Assembly: GCA_001643675.2 (NCBI GenBank)
Contig: LSRY02000028.1
Location: 930,001 to 994,000 of the forward strand
DNA from: Monocercomonoides exilis
Lineage: Eukaryota; Preaxostyla; Oxymonadida; Polymastigidae
DNA length: 64,000 bases
Reading direction: 5' to 3'
Under the pieces are notes generated by a model. That model saw nothing but the letters and a program-made list of their open reading frames with translations, did no database searches and had not been told where the DNA came from. Shown here piece after piece: positions 48,659 through 59,000 of this stretch. The position numbers and the translations under genes were made by a program. Position 1 is the first letter of the stretch, and the number at the start of each line of letters is the position of its first letter.

Positions 48659-49802
48659 CTTTGTCATTCTTCAGTCCCATGTTTCGCTTGCAGTTCGTCC
48701 AGAAAGATGAATGAATATTCAATGAATTGGGAATCTCAATTTCAACTTCTCTTTCCTTTGCTGTTGGATGGTTTAGCGACGGTCGTGTAATCTCTTCAAT
48801 AAATGATTGTGATGAATCATATGAATTTTCCATTCTGGTGAATTCATTGTACTTTACAAATTTAAAAATGAATATAAAAATTTTTGATTTAAATAAATTA
48901 AAAAAGAATAAATGAAAATAGAAATCGATGACACATTGAAGAAATTCGTCGCAAACTTTTCGAATTTCTCTGTTAAGTTTTGATTGGACCGATCCCATTT
49001 CTCCGACATCAAAGCAAAGAAGAACTGAATGGACAGGCGCAAATACTTCAAAATGGTTTGCTACCTAATTATGTACAATTAAATATTTCGTTAAAACATT
49101 CAATCATCATTTTCTCTGTAAGAATAAATATATATCAAACTCTTTTTGCGTCTTTCAAATCGGATGGAAGCCCCTCAACCATTACTGAATAATCAGAGCA
49201 CGAAAGTCCTCTGAACATGTTTCGTTTCATTGTTTGTCTCAGCACAATTTTGATAATAAACATCCCCAACAAATAGCATACGATAAATACTAACTCCAAC
49301 ACAACTATCCATCTAAGTTGTTTGAAAATGATTAAATTACAAATTTAAAATGTAATAATTTTTCGTAAAAATGATATTTTCAAACCTCAAAAAACCAAAA
49401 TCAACTGTATTCATCCACCTTGCAATAACCATATTTGCCAATGAGAAGTGAAGTAGACCATCTGTTGAAAAAGGCTTTGAAGTCGAGAATTGCGAGAAAA
49501 AAAAGATCAATCCTCCTGCGAAGATTGTAAGGACAATCCAAAGGATGCTTATGTTTTTCTTTGAAATTCACAATTCATTTTCAAGCGAATTTTGTGAAAT
49601 TGTTTGAGATTGGATTTATTAAAATAATTGTTCAAACGATGAAAGAAAAATAAACTGATGCGGAGAGGCCACCATGAGCTTTTTCAACGGATTTTGTTAA
49701 CGGAACTGAATAAAGAATCATAAAAAATAAAATTTGTTGGTAGTTATAAATTATACCTGCTGATTGCTTGGTGACTTTATTTCTGTTTGTTACACGAAGC
49801 AT
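41568..49802 (-). CDS. OSCA/CSC1/TMEM63-type mechanosensitive cation channel with long disordered tail
   Basis: Nine exons join in phase: 49802-49757, 49705-49638, 49558-49386, 49312-49141, 49064-48957, 48851-48659, 48493-48298, 48186-48057 and 47849-41568, giving 2,455 aa. Family signs in order: membrane helix 40-60; GLLHFSLANMV; helix 97-117; YSVMVEGLPSDLKDA; a cytosolic loop with REIRKYNEFTRMEN, ATTVAFVIFEFVSDAQRV and HVEPGDIDFVHLSQS. Further helices lie near 355-375, 390-409, 431-452, 590-620, 760-802, 845-865 and 875-898. IPIHAAVFIFLFFTDKYNIF is the conserved late 7TM signature. OSCA/TMEM63 proteins are stretch- or osmo-gated Ca-permeable channels in the plasma membrane or endomembranes. 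Loops carry Ser/Asp-rich inserts, and about 1,550 C-terminal residues are basic, then Ser-rich, low-complexity sequence. It has perhaps one N-terminal helix fewer than usual. Confidence 0.88.
43693..43723 (-). repeat. in-frame TCA-repeat coding polyserine in the channel tail
   Basis: A (GAT)n run on the + strand, read as TCA codons in the channel gene. The codon differs from the TCT tract in the kinase, so the two tracts expanded independently. Confidence 0.85.
48616..48655. repeat. 40-nt A/T homopolymer directly after a splice donor
   Basis: On the coding (minus) strand this is T40 starting three bases into intron 6 (48494-48658) of the channel gene, immediately after the donor GTA. Such a pyrimidine tract normally sits near the acceptor, not the donor. 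Confidence 0.9.
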
Positions 49803-50320
49803 TTTGAAAGTTTGCCCATATAGTTGTGCTTTCTTTACATGTTAATATAAAATAAAAATAAAAATAAAGTATTTCAATGAAATTCGTTATGTATTTCTTT
49901 TTTTAAATGAAAATATACTGATAGTTTTGTAAATAGAGCCATTCGGGCATGAAATGTGGGTCTTCAAATATTTTTTTGGAGTTTTTTTTATTGTTGTTTG
50001 AATTAAAAGAAAATTCGTATTCTCAATAGACTGTATTATTTTGAAAATAGAAACAATGTGATTTTCATAAAAATACACTCAACAAATACAAATTACCAAC
50101 TTTTCAGTTGAAAAAAAAATCAAAAAAATCCTTCACAAACAATATTCAGAAATGCACATTTTAAAATATTGCATCAAATTTATCTCATAGAGTAATACAA
50201 ATAAAAATCATACAGTTACTCCAAACAAGTTTGAAGCAAATGTGCAAAATTATGAAAACATCCAGACGAAGTTTTTCAGACAAATAAACAAAAATTATAA
50301 AAACTCTACATTTTCAGCGT
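49803..50320. other. spacer between two leftward genes
   Basis: AT-rich, with the likely promoter of the channel gene and the 3' flank of the TM2 gene. No gene seen. Confidence 0.5.
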
Positions 50321-50948
50321 CTATTGCGATGTTCCATAAGATCCTTTTGATGGATCGTTTTGTGCAGCTTGTGGAGAATATTGCTGTGCAGGATAAGCTG
50401 GTTGTGAGTATCCAGGTTGCTGTTGAGGGTATGGTTGTTGTCCACCAACCATTGGTTGTCCCATTTGCACAACGACTTGAGGATGTTGTGTTGCAAGAGT
50501 GGCAGCTCTTTGTTGAGCAGTTGATCTAATTTCAGCGTTGCGAGCTTCAACTTTGCTGCTCAAACTGCATCCATCGATCAACTGTCCAATTCCACATAAA
50601 CCTCCTGTGAGGCAATAAACAATCCCCATAATAGTTTCTCCAAGATAAATACGATGCATTCCAGCAACTCCAACAAAGCAAGCAGCCCATGCAAGACATG
50701 CTGTTGAAGAACTAAATTGTCCACTCCCCCAAGCAGGTACGCCCATTTTCACGGTTGCTTGAATCTCTGGAGACCTTAAATAGTAAATAATGTTGAATAT
50801 TTATTTGAAAATTTGGTTATAAAAAATATAAAAATATGTACCATTGAATTCCATCAAAAGAGCGTGGATCATTGAGATTGACCTGATTAGAAGCTCCCAT
50901 CATTTGCGGTTGTCCAGGGTAAACACCAGTTTGATATTGCTGTGCCAT
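50321..50948 (-). CDS. TM2-domain membrane protein
   Basis: Exons 50948-50842 and 50774-50321 are joined across a 67-nt intron (GTACAT..TTAAG) that splits a Trp codon, giving 186 aa. The start MAQQYQTGVYPGQPQ is the first ATG of the frame. Residues about 57-103 form a TM2 domain: CLAWAACFVGVAGMHRIYLG, ETIMGIVYCLTGG and GIGQLIDGC. This is two short membrane helices joined by the G-x-HR-x-YLG turn that defines the family. The C-terminal tail is Gln/Pro/Tyr-rich (QQPYPQQQPGYSQPAYPAQQ), and the N-terminal leader is cytosolic-looking. TM2 proteins are small integral membrane proteins of mostly unknown function. It is divergent from the co-chaperone gene, 846 bp apart. Confidence 0.9.
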
Positions 50949-51794
50949 GAAAAAATTTTTTCAAGAAGAAGAATGATCTCACTTATTATTTAGTACAAGA
51001 TCATAACTGTTTATGGTCTATGATCAAATCGATTATTTTTTGTTTTCTCTCATAAAATGAGTTTTCGTTTCTCTCCTTTGTAATATTAAGTTTTTGGCAT
51101 TTCAAATAAAATGTGGAGATATTATGAAATTTGGAGGAGTTGAATCTGAATGAAGAAGTTTGTTTCGTCAAAATTTTTGAAAGAGAATACACCGAAAAAC
51201 AAAATTGGTTTTCACATTCGATTTCAAAGCAAACAATTATATAATATTTATTATTTATATAAGGGATATTTTAATATTGAATTGTTCTTTTCACTTTTAA
51301 TGATTTGATGAAAGATATTTTCTTTTGTAAGCGCTAATTAACCTTCCAAATTGAGAAATAGTTATGTTGATTTTAATTACTTTTTAAAAAATTGCTTCAT
51401 TTTTTGATTTTCAAAAGTTCGACATCACAAATGTGAAACCAATAATTGATGAATTCCCCGTGATTTTTCTGAATTTGAATAAAAAATACTATCAGCAATC
51501 TCGGATTTGCTATCTTTAATGGCAACGGAATTGAGTTTCCGAATTTATGAATTTTTTAGAGATAAATTATTTATCATCAAAATATAGAAAAATAGAAGAA
51601 AACTTATTTCACAAAGATAATATTTCGCGAATTCTAATTATAACTTGTAAATTGAAGTGATTTAATAGTTGTTTTTAATTTCACATAAATTTTTATGATA
51701 ATGAGTCAACGAGTATGTTCAAATTGAATATTGATCAATGTGTACATACTTGGAAAGTTTTCGATCAGTTATCATTTTTGTTTCTCACCTGTAA
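50949..51794. other. divergent intergenic region, no gene seen
   Basis: It lies between the starts of the TM2 gene and the Aha1-type gene. AT-rich, short frames only. It should contain both promoters, but no element is recognisable. Confidence 0.5.
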
Positions 51795-52459
51795 ATGTCA
51801 CTCTGGAACGTTGGGCAATGGCATTGGGAAGGTTTTTTTTCACACGTTATATGCAAATTTAATTATTTGAAATTAATTGCAAAATTGCACCTCAATCATT
51901 TGTTGTTTTGTAAATGAAATATTTTGCATTGGTTTTTACTCTTAAAAATGAATTTTTCAAAACTTCAAATGTAACAGAACGTCCTCAAACAACATGGTCA
52001 AAAGAACGTATTCCGGAACTTCTTAAAGAAGTTATCATTCCATTTGAGGACGGATCCATTACCATCGAGTCCGTTGACACTGTTGATGGCGATGCACAAA
52101 TTAATGTGAGGAAAGGAAAGCGTATTGTTACGTATGAAATGAAGGTTAAAGGAAGTTGGAAGGGTACTTGCGGAACAGGAACAGGAAAAGTTACAAAAAC
52201 AGGGAAGTTTGATATGCCCTATGTATGCGAGGATGTTGATGATCATAAATTCCAAAGTTTGCATTTTTAATTGTAATTTAATAAGCTTATGTTATTATTA
52301 AATATGAATATTCATAACTTTTCGTTAGTTGATTTTACGGCCGATGAAGCCGATGACGAATCTGTCCGAATGAAAGAGAAATTGAAAGCTACAAAAGAAC
52401 AAATCTGGGCCAAATTTGGACAATGGATCAAAGAAATGGAAGAAAAAGAACTCCATTAA
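51795..52459 (+). CDS. AHSA1: Aha1 N-domain (Hch1-like) Hsp90 co-chaperone
   Basis: Exons 51795-51831, 51978-52256 and 52329-52459 are joined by introns of 146 nt (GTTTTT..ACAG) and 72 nt (GTTTGC..TTAG). The product is 148 aa. It reads MSLWNVGQWHWEERPQTTW, SKERIPELLKEV, VDTVDGDAQINVRKGKRIV, TYEMKVKGSWKGT and a C-terminal helix AKFGQWIKEMEEKELH. These match the Aha1 N-terminal domain, which binds the Hsp90 middle domain and stimulates its ATPase. The RKGK-I motif and the WHWEE start are characteristic. The C-terminal AHSA1/START-like domain of full Aha1 is absent, so the architecture equals yeast Hch1 (about 150 aa). It acts in the cytosol. Confidence 0.93.
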
Positions 52460-53048
52460 ACACCTTAAATTCTCTTGTTTTCATCTCACATAACCATTCG
52501 TTTCATCAAGCATTTTCATCTTCTCAAATTTGTACGTGTTTAAAATATTTTTTAATGATAATGTATTGTTATGTTTTTAACATTTGAAAATTCAACACTT
52601 TTTTTGTTTAACGATTATTTGTGGAAGTGTAATTGTTAAACAAAGTTTATATTTCTTTAAAGACAAAAAATAATTGACAACATATGAGAATTTGAAAGAG
52701 AAATCATATAAAGTGATTGCTCGAGTATTCGTGCCTCCAATTTTTATCAGTATTGTTTATATTTTAAAGAACTTTCACCAAAAACTCTTCAAAACGACAT
52801 TTTTTTTTTCTGCTGTGGAATCTCATTTGAAAAAAAAAATGTAAAAAAATAAAATAAAATTGAAATTGAAATAAAAGAAAAGAAAAGAAAAATGAACACT
52901 AAGTATTATTGTGGTTGAAACATTCATAGAAAGAAAATATATATGAATATGTAAAAAGATTTTTGAATTTATAAACAGGAAATGAATGGAATTATTGATA
53001 AACAATTGAAAAACAAAAATAGTTAACTTCAAGTGAAAATATGATAAT

Positions 53049-53204
53049 GAAACGATATTTTTTGCTTTATGAATTCTATTCCATTCTGCACATTTAATTG
53101 AATATCTCTATTATGAAAATTTTCCTTTTTTTTTTTTTTTCACATGAGAATAAAAGACAAATCATGATAACATTGTGGAAAAAGTTTGAAACAAATTGTT
53201 GTTT
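53049..53204. repeat. dispersed repeat, copy B
   Basis: Shares blocks with copy A (26431-26572): TTTTTTGCTTTATGAA near the start, CATGxGAATAxAAGAC in the middle, and GGAAAAAGTTTGAAACAAAT at the end. The match is partial, with gaps. Confidence 0.65.
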
Positions 53205-53577
53205 TTTTCATAAATGAAAGAATTTAGCCCCAATGGGAATGACGGACTTTTTTTACTTCCCTTCAAAATTGGTTCCATCTGGTGTATAAGGTGGTTCAAC
53301 AGAATCTGCAGCTCAAAATAGTGGGCTTTCAGACAAATATTTGGGACAACTGATTTGTTATCGTGCCGAAACCCTTTGACTTTCAATGATAAAATAATTG
53401 CTCTTGGATGACTTTCAATTTCCAATTAATTTATTCATCATGATGTTTTGACATCTCTTTCTTGAGATGCAATCTTTATTTGTCCACTTTCTGTAGCTCG
53501 AGCGAACATTCTTTTCAAATTGTGCAAAATTCTTTGAAAAATTCTTTTTGTCAAATAATAAGGTGAAAATGAAAGTT

Positions 53578-53578
<1 letters not shown>

Positions 53579-53626
<48 letters not shown>
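53579..53626. repeat. T48 homopolymer
   Basis: Uninterrupted T run, 375 bp downstream of dispersed-repeat copy B and 145 bp upstream of the MITE. Confidence 0.95.
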
Positions 53627-53630
<4 letters not shown>

Positions 53631-53772
53631 ATTCCAACTCATCGAAATTTCCAGGAATGGAAGAAAACATTAGACAATGTTCAAATATTCACGCTTATAA
53701 ATATTTGTGAGTTGGAATGAAACATTGATGAAAATGAACAACAATCATTTTTTCCGGCAAAAGGAGATGATA

Positions 53773-54207
53773 GGGGAACACGAATTTTACAAAATCTTTA
53801 TAATAAACGGAAATAATATTGTATAAGAATCATTTATAAATTAATTAAAATATGAGATCATCAATCATTAAAAATTCTTTTTTTCAATCAAAACATTTTG
53901 ATCTGACCCAGTATTTTTTAATAATTTGGGTTAAAATTCTAAAATAATATCAACATTAATAGATTGGTTTAGGTTCTAGGGTTTGCGTAACAAATCTTGG
54001 GTTTAGGGTTTGTTCCCGTTCTTCTTTTTAGGGTTAGCACTTAAAAATAACATGAAAATTTATTGATCTATCCCATAAATACTAAGAATCCTTGATTATT
54101 ATTTATCAAAAAAATTTGATGATCTCAAATTTTTATTAATTAATAAATGATTCTTATACTATATAGAATTCGTTAATAATAAAAAATTTGAAAAATTCGT
54201 GTTCCCC
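53773..54207. mobile_element. 435-bp MITE with TA target duplication
   Basis: Terminal inverted repeats of about 90 bp (53773-53862 and 54118-54207, starting GGGGAACACGAATTTT) pair with several mismatches. TA dinucleotides flank both ends (53771-53772 and 54208-54209), the duplication typical of Tc1/mariner-type insertions. It has no coding capacity. The interior carries short G-rich strings such as GGGTTTAGGGTTT. Confidence 0.8.
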
Positions 54208-55134
54208 TATAATATACATTTGCCTTTTTTCCTTTAAATGAAACAAAAGGAACTATTCAAAAAATATTGTTATTCGAATGCACATGGAAAGTCATTGTTT
54301 TCCAACAGACCGACGATCAATCAAAATTTTGGTATTTTCAGATGATTATCAATATTATCGAATCGAAACAAATTGAAGAAAAATTCTTTTTGTTATTGTG
54401 CATATTCAAATATGGATGAATATCGTTTGCACTTTGGGCAGTCATTTATTAATTGGTTTTTTTATATAAAAACCTTTAACTCATTTTATTTTGTTCCTAA
54501 AATTTCGTTCATTTTTCATTCATTATATATCACCTGTCGTCATAGCAATTTCATGAATTAGTGATTGGTCTTGATATTGATTTTTTTCCCTGTTCAAGAA
54601 AAATTTTTTCCTTAAAAATATTTGATGTGATTTTTTTTCGAATTTTGGAACTCTTTGAAATTGATCTTAAAACACATTTGGGGGAAAATACGGACTTTCA
54701 AGCTTTTTATGCACAAAGCAAGAGAAAATTGTTTTTCTAATAACTTTGTTTCGTTTTCTCAGATTTCAAAATAAATTTGATTTTCAATTCATTCAACAGG
54801 TATCGTTGAAATCAAAACAAAAATTTTCCAACATTTCACGAACGTCAAAAAATTAAAAATTTTAATTTTGTTTTTTGATATCAAAAAGTCAATGAAAAGT
54901 GAATAATTTTACAATGAAAATGCCTGAAACAAAATATATAGCCCCATTTGTTCTTAAAAAATAAAGAAAAGCACATGTCAAAAAAAAAAATATTAATTGA
55001 AAAAAATAAACAACATTGATTTAATGCAACAGTGTTAAAAATTCATTTAAGTTTATGCAATAAAAAATTACCACATTTTCTTTTTCGTATTAAACAGTTT
55101 CTTCGAACAAAAAATATTGAATAAAAAATTTTTT
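54208..55134. other. AT-rich spacer, no gene seen
   Basis: Short open stretches only. One near 54630-54740 reads like protein for about 34 codons (LELFEIDLKTHLGENTDF) but has no start or splice context. Confidence 0.4.
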
Positions 55135-55276
55135 GGACGAAATTATAGGTTTTATGAATTTCTTTTTCACAGCAAATTTCAATAATTTTTCTCAATAAAG
55201 AAAATTAAAAGATATTTAAAGCATTGTTATGAAAGTCTTGTATTAAATGATAGAGAAAAAATTAGGAGCAAATTGT
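55135..55276. repeat. dispersed repeat, copy C
   Basis: Diverged copy: GGACGAAATT, TTTTATGAATTTC, AATTTTTCTCAA and a final GAAAAAATTAGGAGCAAATT in the same order as copy A, again followed by a long pyrimidine tract. Confidence 0.55.
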
Positions 55277-55442
55277 GTTTTTTTTTTTTTTCTTTTTTCT
55301 TTTTCTTTTCTTTTTCTTTTTCTTTTTCTTTTCTTTTTCTTTTTCTTTTTTTCTTTTTCTTTTCTTTTTCTTTTTCTTTTCTTTTTCTTTTTCTTTTTCT
55401 TTTCTTTTTCTTTTTCTTTTTCTTTTTCTTCTTTTTTTTTTT
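55277..55442. repeat. (TTTTTC)n-type polypyrimidine tract
   Basis: About 165 bases of T with a C every 4-6 positions and no purine. The open frames across it code only Phe/Ser/Leu or Lys/Glu/Arg and are not genes. Confidence 0.95.
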
Positions 55443-56033
55443 TGTCTTAAATGTTAAAAAATTGTCTTTTTTATCATCTTCCACTTTAATTCACAAACAT
55501 CCTTTGTTTGATGGAAAATAAAATTTATTTTGATTAATATCGATTATTTTTGAAAAAAGAGAAATTAAAATCTTTTTGTTTTTTAAAAATATTACAACCA
55601 AAAAATTTTTTCAGACTTTAAAAAAAAGAGAAATGCTTCATCCAGTATCCAATAAAACAAAAATATAAAAACTTAAAAAAAACAACATTGCATTCACAAG
55701 TAATGCTCTGAAGTATTCTTTTGCATACAAATAATTTTGTTTACAAATATAAATATTAAATATTCTCAAAATGTAAAAATAACCATTATTTTCCAAACAG
55801 ATTTCTACAAAAAACTGTTCATTTATCAGTTTCATGCAATGCACACATTTTAATCGAGCATTGGCTTTTAATTCTGTTGATATAAATACAAACTTCGACA
55901 TTGATATTTCCTGCAGAATTTGACAAATAAAATATTGCTCTTTCAATCCGAAGCTCATTCTTTGCAATCACTCAAGTCCATCATCTTTAGAATTAATATT
56001 AACACTCATTTTGCTTTGATAATTTTTTGGTTA
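55443..56033. other. 3' flank of the large leftward gene
   Basis: AT-rich. A 109-codon leftward frame at 55638-55967 has no recognisable content and is probably untranslated. Confidence 0.45.
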
Positions 56034-59000
56034 TCAATTTTTACTTGGAACATCATTCTTTTGCGCCTCAGAATAAAATATCTTTATCGATGGTTCGAGG
56101 AAGTTTTCACCAGCAGTTGCAAATATCTCACTTTTCTCACTTGCACTTTTCCTCCTCTTTCTTCTTTCCAGATCAGAAACGGGAGTCGCTGGGGTTATTG
56201 AGGAAATTCTCTCGTTCGAACTCGATACATTGGAAGCAACTGGCATTGGAGATACATTCAACAGCAGGGCAGATGAAGTTGTTGATGGTGGAATTCGAGA
56301 AATAAGTGGCTGATCACCTGATTCACGAGCACTAAGAGAAGACACCAGGCGAAGAGACGGAGAAGTTATTGAAGGTGACGAAGTTGTAAGCGAATGATTC
56401 TCCATAGGCAATGCAGGTGACGGAGGAGGCGGTGGTGGATCTATTTCATCATCCACATATTTGCCACCTTCATCGCGTCCTTGCTGAACATTTGATGTTC
56501 CAAAAACAAACCCCTTTTGCAGCGCATTTGTAGAATATTTTGTCCTCTTCCACATTGGAACTGATGGCGCATGATGTCCGTGCAACACACTATCATTAAA
56601 AGAGCTATGCTGTGCATCATCTTTGGTCTCATTTGAACGATTGCGAGGTGTATTCAAAAGATGTGCATTCGTTTGCTTGTTAGCATTCGACAAAACATTA
56701 GTTCCCTGATGTGCAAAATGATGGTGTGCTGCTTCTTTGTTAACAGCTAATGCGCTGATTTCTTTGTGATTCACAAGGATAGTACTCGACAAATCATCGC
56801 TTCTCTCATCCTTCCAAGCCATCGAACGCGATAACGGACCGATCAACCTCTGCCTTTCAGAAATGTCTGTATATCTCCTTTCTTCCGCCCCGTCTTTTCC
56901 CCTACGCTCGCTTCGAGGAGTTGGTCGCGAAGCTCCAGATGTAGATATTTTTTTCCTGTCGAAAGACCCATCAACTGAAAACAAAGAAGAAGAAGAAGAA
57001 GCAGATGGAATTACATCAGCACTAGACAGATTAGAAGACTTTCGCTGCGGTGCGCCAACCCCTCTCATCAAATAGTTTTTATCAAATAAATGAGGACCCA
57101 CAGTGATGGCAGATGAAGAAGCAGCAGAAGATGTGAATGGAACTGAATGAGATTTGCTTTGACTGATTCGAAGAATATTTTCCTGTCTAATTGTCGAATG
57201 CGGTGTCATTCTAACTTCAGCGCTTTTCAATTCATCTTTCTCTTCAGGAGAACAATCTTTCTTTGCTTTCTCTGATACTTCTTCAATCTCAGATTTCTTT
57301 ACTTCTTTTCCAAATACAATATGATGCAAATGTGGAGGTGAAAGAGAATCCGTTTGCCTTCTGGCTGACAATTCTTCATTCTCTATCATAGTTGGAGCTT
57401 CTGAAACGCTTTTATTTTCTTCTTCTTTTAGTTCGTTTTGCATCCTTGCCTTTTGTTCCTTCCATCGTTTCGGATGAGGCCTTTCATTTGGTTTGATTCT
57501 CACTGAAAATGGAATAGTTGCAGATGAACATTGTCTCCCTTCTTTCTCTGTTGTTGCACCCATCTTTTCAGACATTGTGGAAGCTGCTCTTTTGGCATTC
57601 AAATTGCTTTCAATCGAATTATTTTGAATCGACACCGAACGAATAGCTGATGAACTCTCGTCACTTAACTCACTAATTCTACTTGTTCCCCTGGTTTCTG
57701 AATATTCTTTTGTACTTCTTTCGGTAGATGCTCCTAAACTTACACGAGAAGCAGACGAAGATCGAGTTGAAATGTGCAAACGAGATGTTATTGAATTCGA
57801 TATGTCTGCTGTTGAATGAGAGCGAGAAGATGAAGGTGAAAATCCTTTTCGCTCTCGAAGTGCTGAAGTGCTGCCTTTTGCTCCTCCCTTTGAAGAAGAA
57901 AGCTTTGCATCTTGTTTTTCCTCGTCCGTTTGCATATCCTGTTGTGTCTGATGCAATGAATTCCAGGAACTGAGCGATACTTGTGAACTATTCATGCCAT
58001 CTCCACCAAGTCTTCTTGCTCTTTCCGCCAGAATGAAACTCCTTTCTTTTTGTTGTTTTTCATCTCCTGTTTCATCTGATGCATTTACAGATTTGTTAAT
58101 TTCGTATGTATTATTCTTTGTAGTTGCATCCGTTCTGCTATTTTGGAGATATCTGTAATCTTTAGGTGAAATTGAAAACTCTGGTTCTATTTCTGGTGAA
58201 GATTCGACAATTGGTACATCTTCATTTTCATTCTGCGAAGAGCTACTGCTCCCGTCCAAAGGCGAAGATGGAAATATGTGTGGAACGTCATCTGCAGGTG
58301 AAGGCATTGGTGTGCTTGACATTTCGCGTTGCATCTCTTCTTCATCATCTTCTTCTGAAGATGAAGAAATCAAATTTTCTTCCTTTTGCTTCATCGGTAA
58401 AGGAGATAAAATATTGGAAGATCTTAGAGATGCTGGCAATGGAGGTTGTACAAAACCTTGCTTTGCTGACAAGCTGGTATTTGTTCTCAGTATTTCACTG
58501 AGTGGAGAATCTGCTTTGTAGTTTGGTTGAACTGAAGTTGGAGTGACAGAATAAAAGGGCTGTGTTTGAGCGGAATACTGTGACTGATAAGGTGCCAAAG
58601 AAGAGCTGGTTGAAGGATAACCACTTGATGTTGAAGAAGCATATTTCCCGTTTAATTTCATTCCATTTACACCTAATGACTCAAATCTACGATCATTCAG
58701 TTTTATTTGTTTCGCTACAAGTCCGTCTTCAGTTGTTAATGAAGGACTGTCACTTTCACCTGTTACATTCGCTCTTCTTGCTGTTGGCTGCACCCACTCT
58801 CCCTCACCAAGCATTCGATGGAATTTGTTTTCATATGCTCTTCCGCTAATCGAATCTCTGACTGACAGTTGTCTTCCTCGCGGAGTTGTCAATAAATCCG
58901 CACTCCTCCTTTCTTCGTCTGTAACATTTCTTTGGGTGGAGCTGCTTCTGCTTTCATTCCCACTCTGTCTATCTCTGTCTCTTGAATTCCCTCTTCGCGA

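Larger units (their letters stand above)
52460..53772. other. repeat-rich intergenic region
   Basis: It holds the 3' flank of the co-chaperone gene, one dispersed-repeat copy and a T48 run; no gene seen. Confidence 0.5.

Noticed and set aside
48496-48714. A short rightward frame with a Lys run
   Set aside because: It is the complement of the T40 intron tract and exon 6 of the leftward channel gene.
53980-54040. Telomere-like TTTAGGG strings
   Set aside because: Only two or three degenerate units lie inside a MITE; they are not a tandem array.
55247-55521. Open frames of 60-85 codons across the TTTTTC tract
   Set aside because: Pure low-complexity Phe/Ser/Leu or Lys/Glu/Arg translation of a simple repeat.
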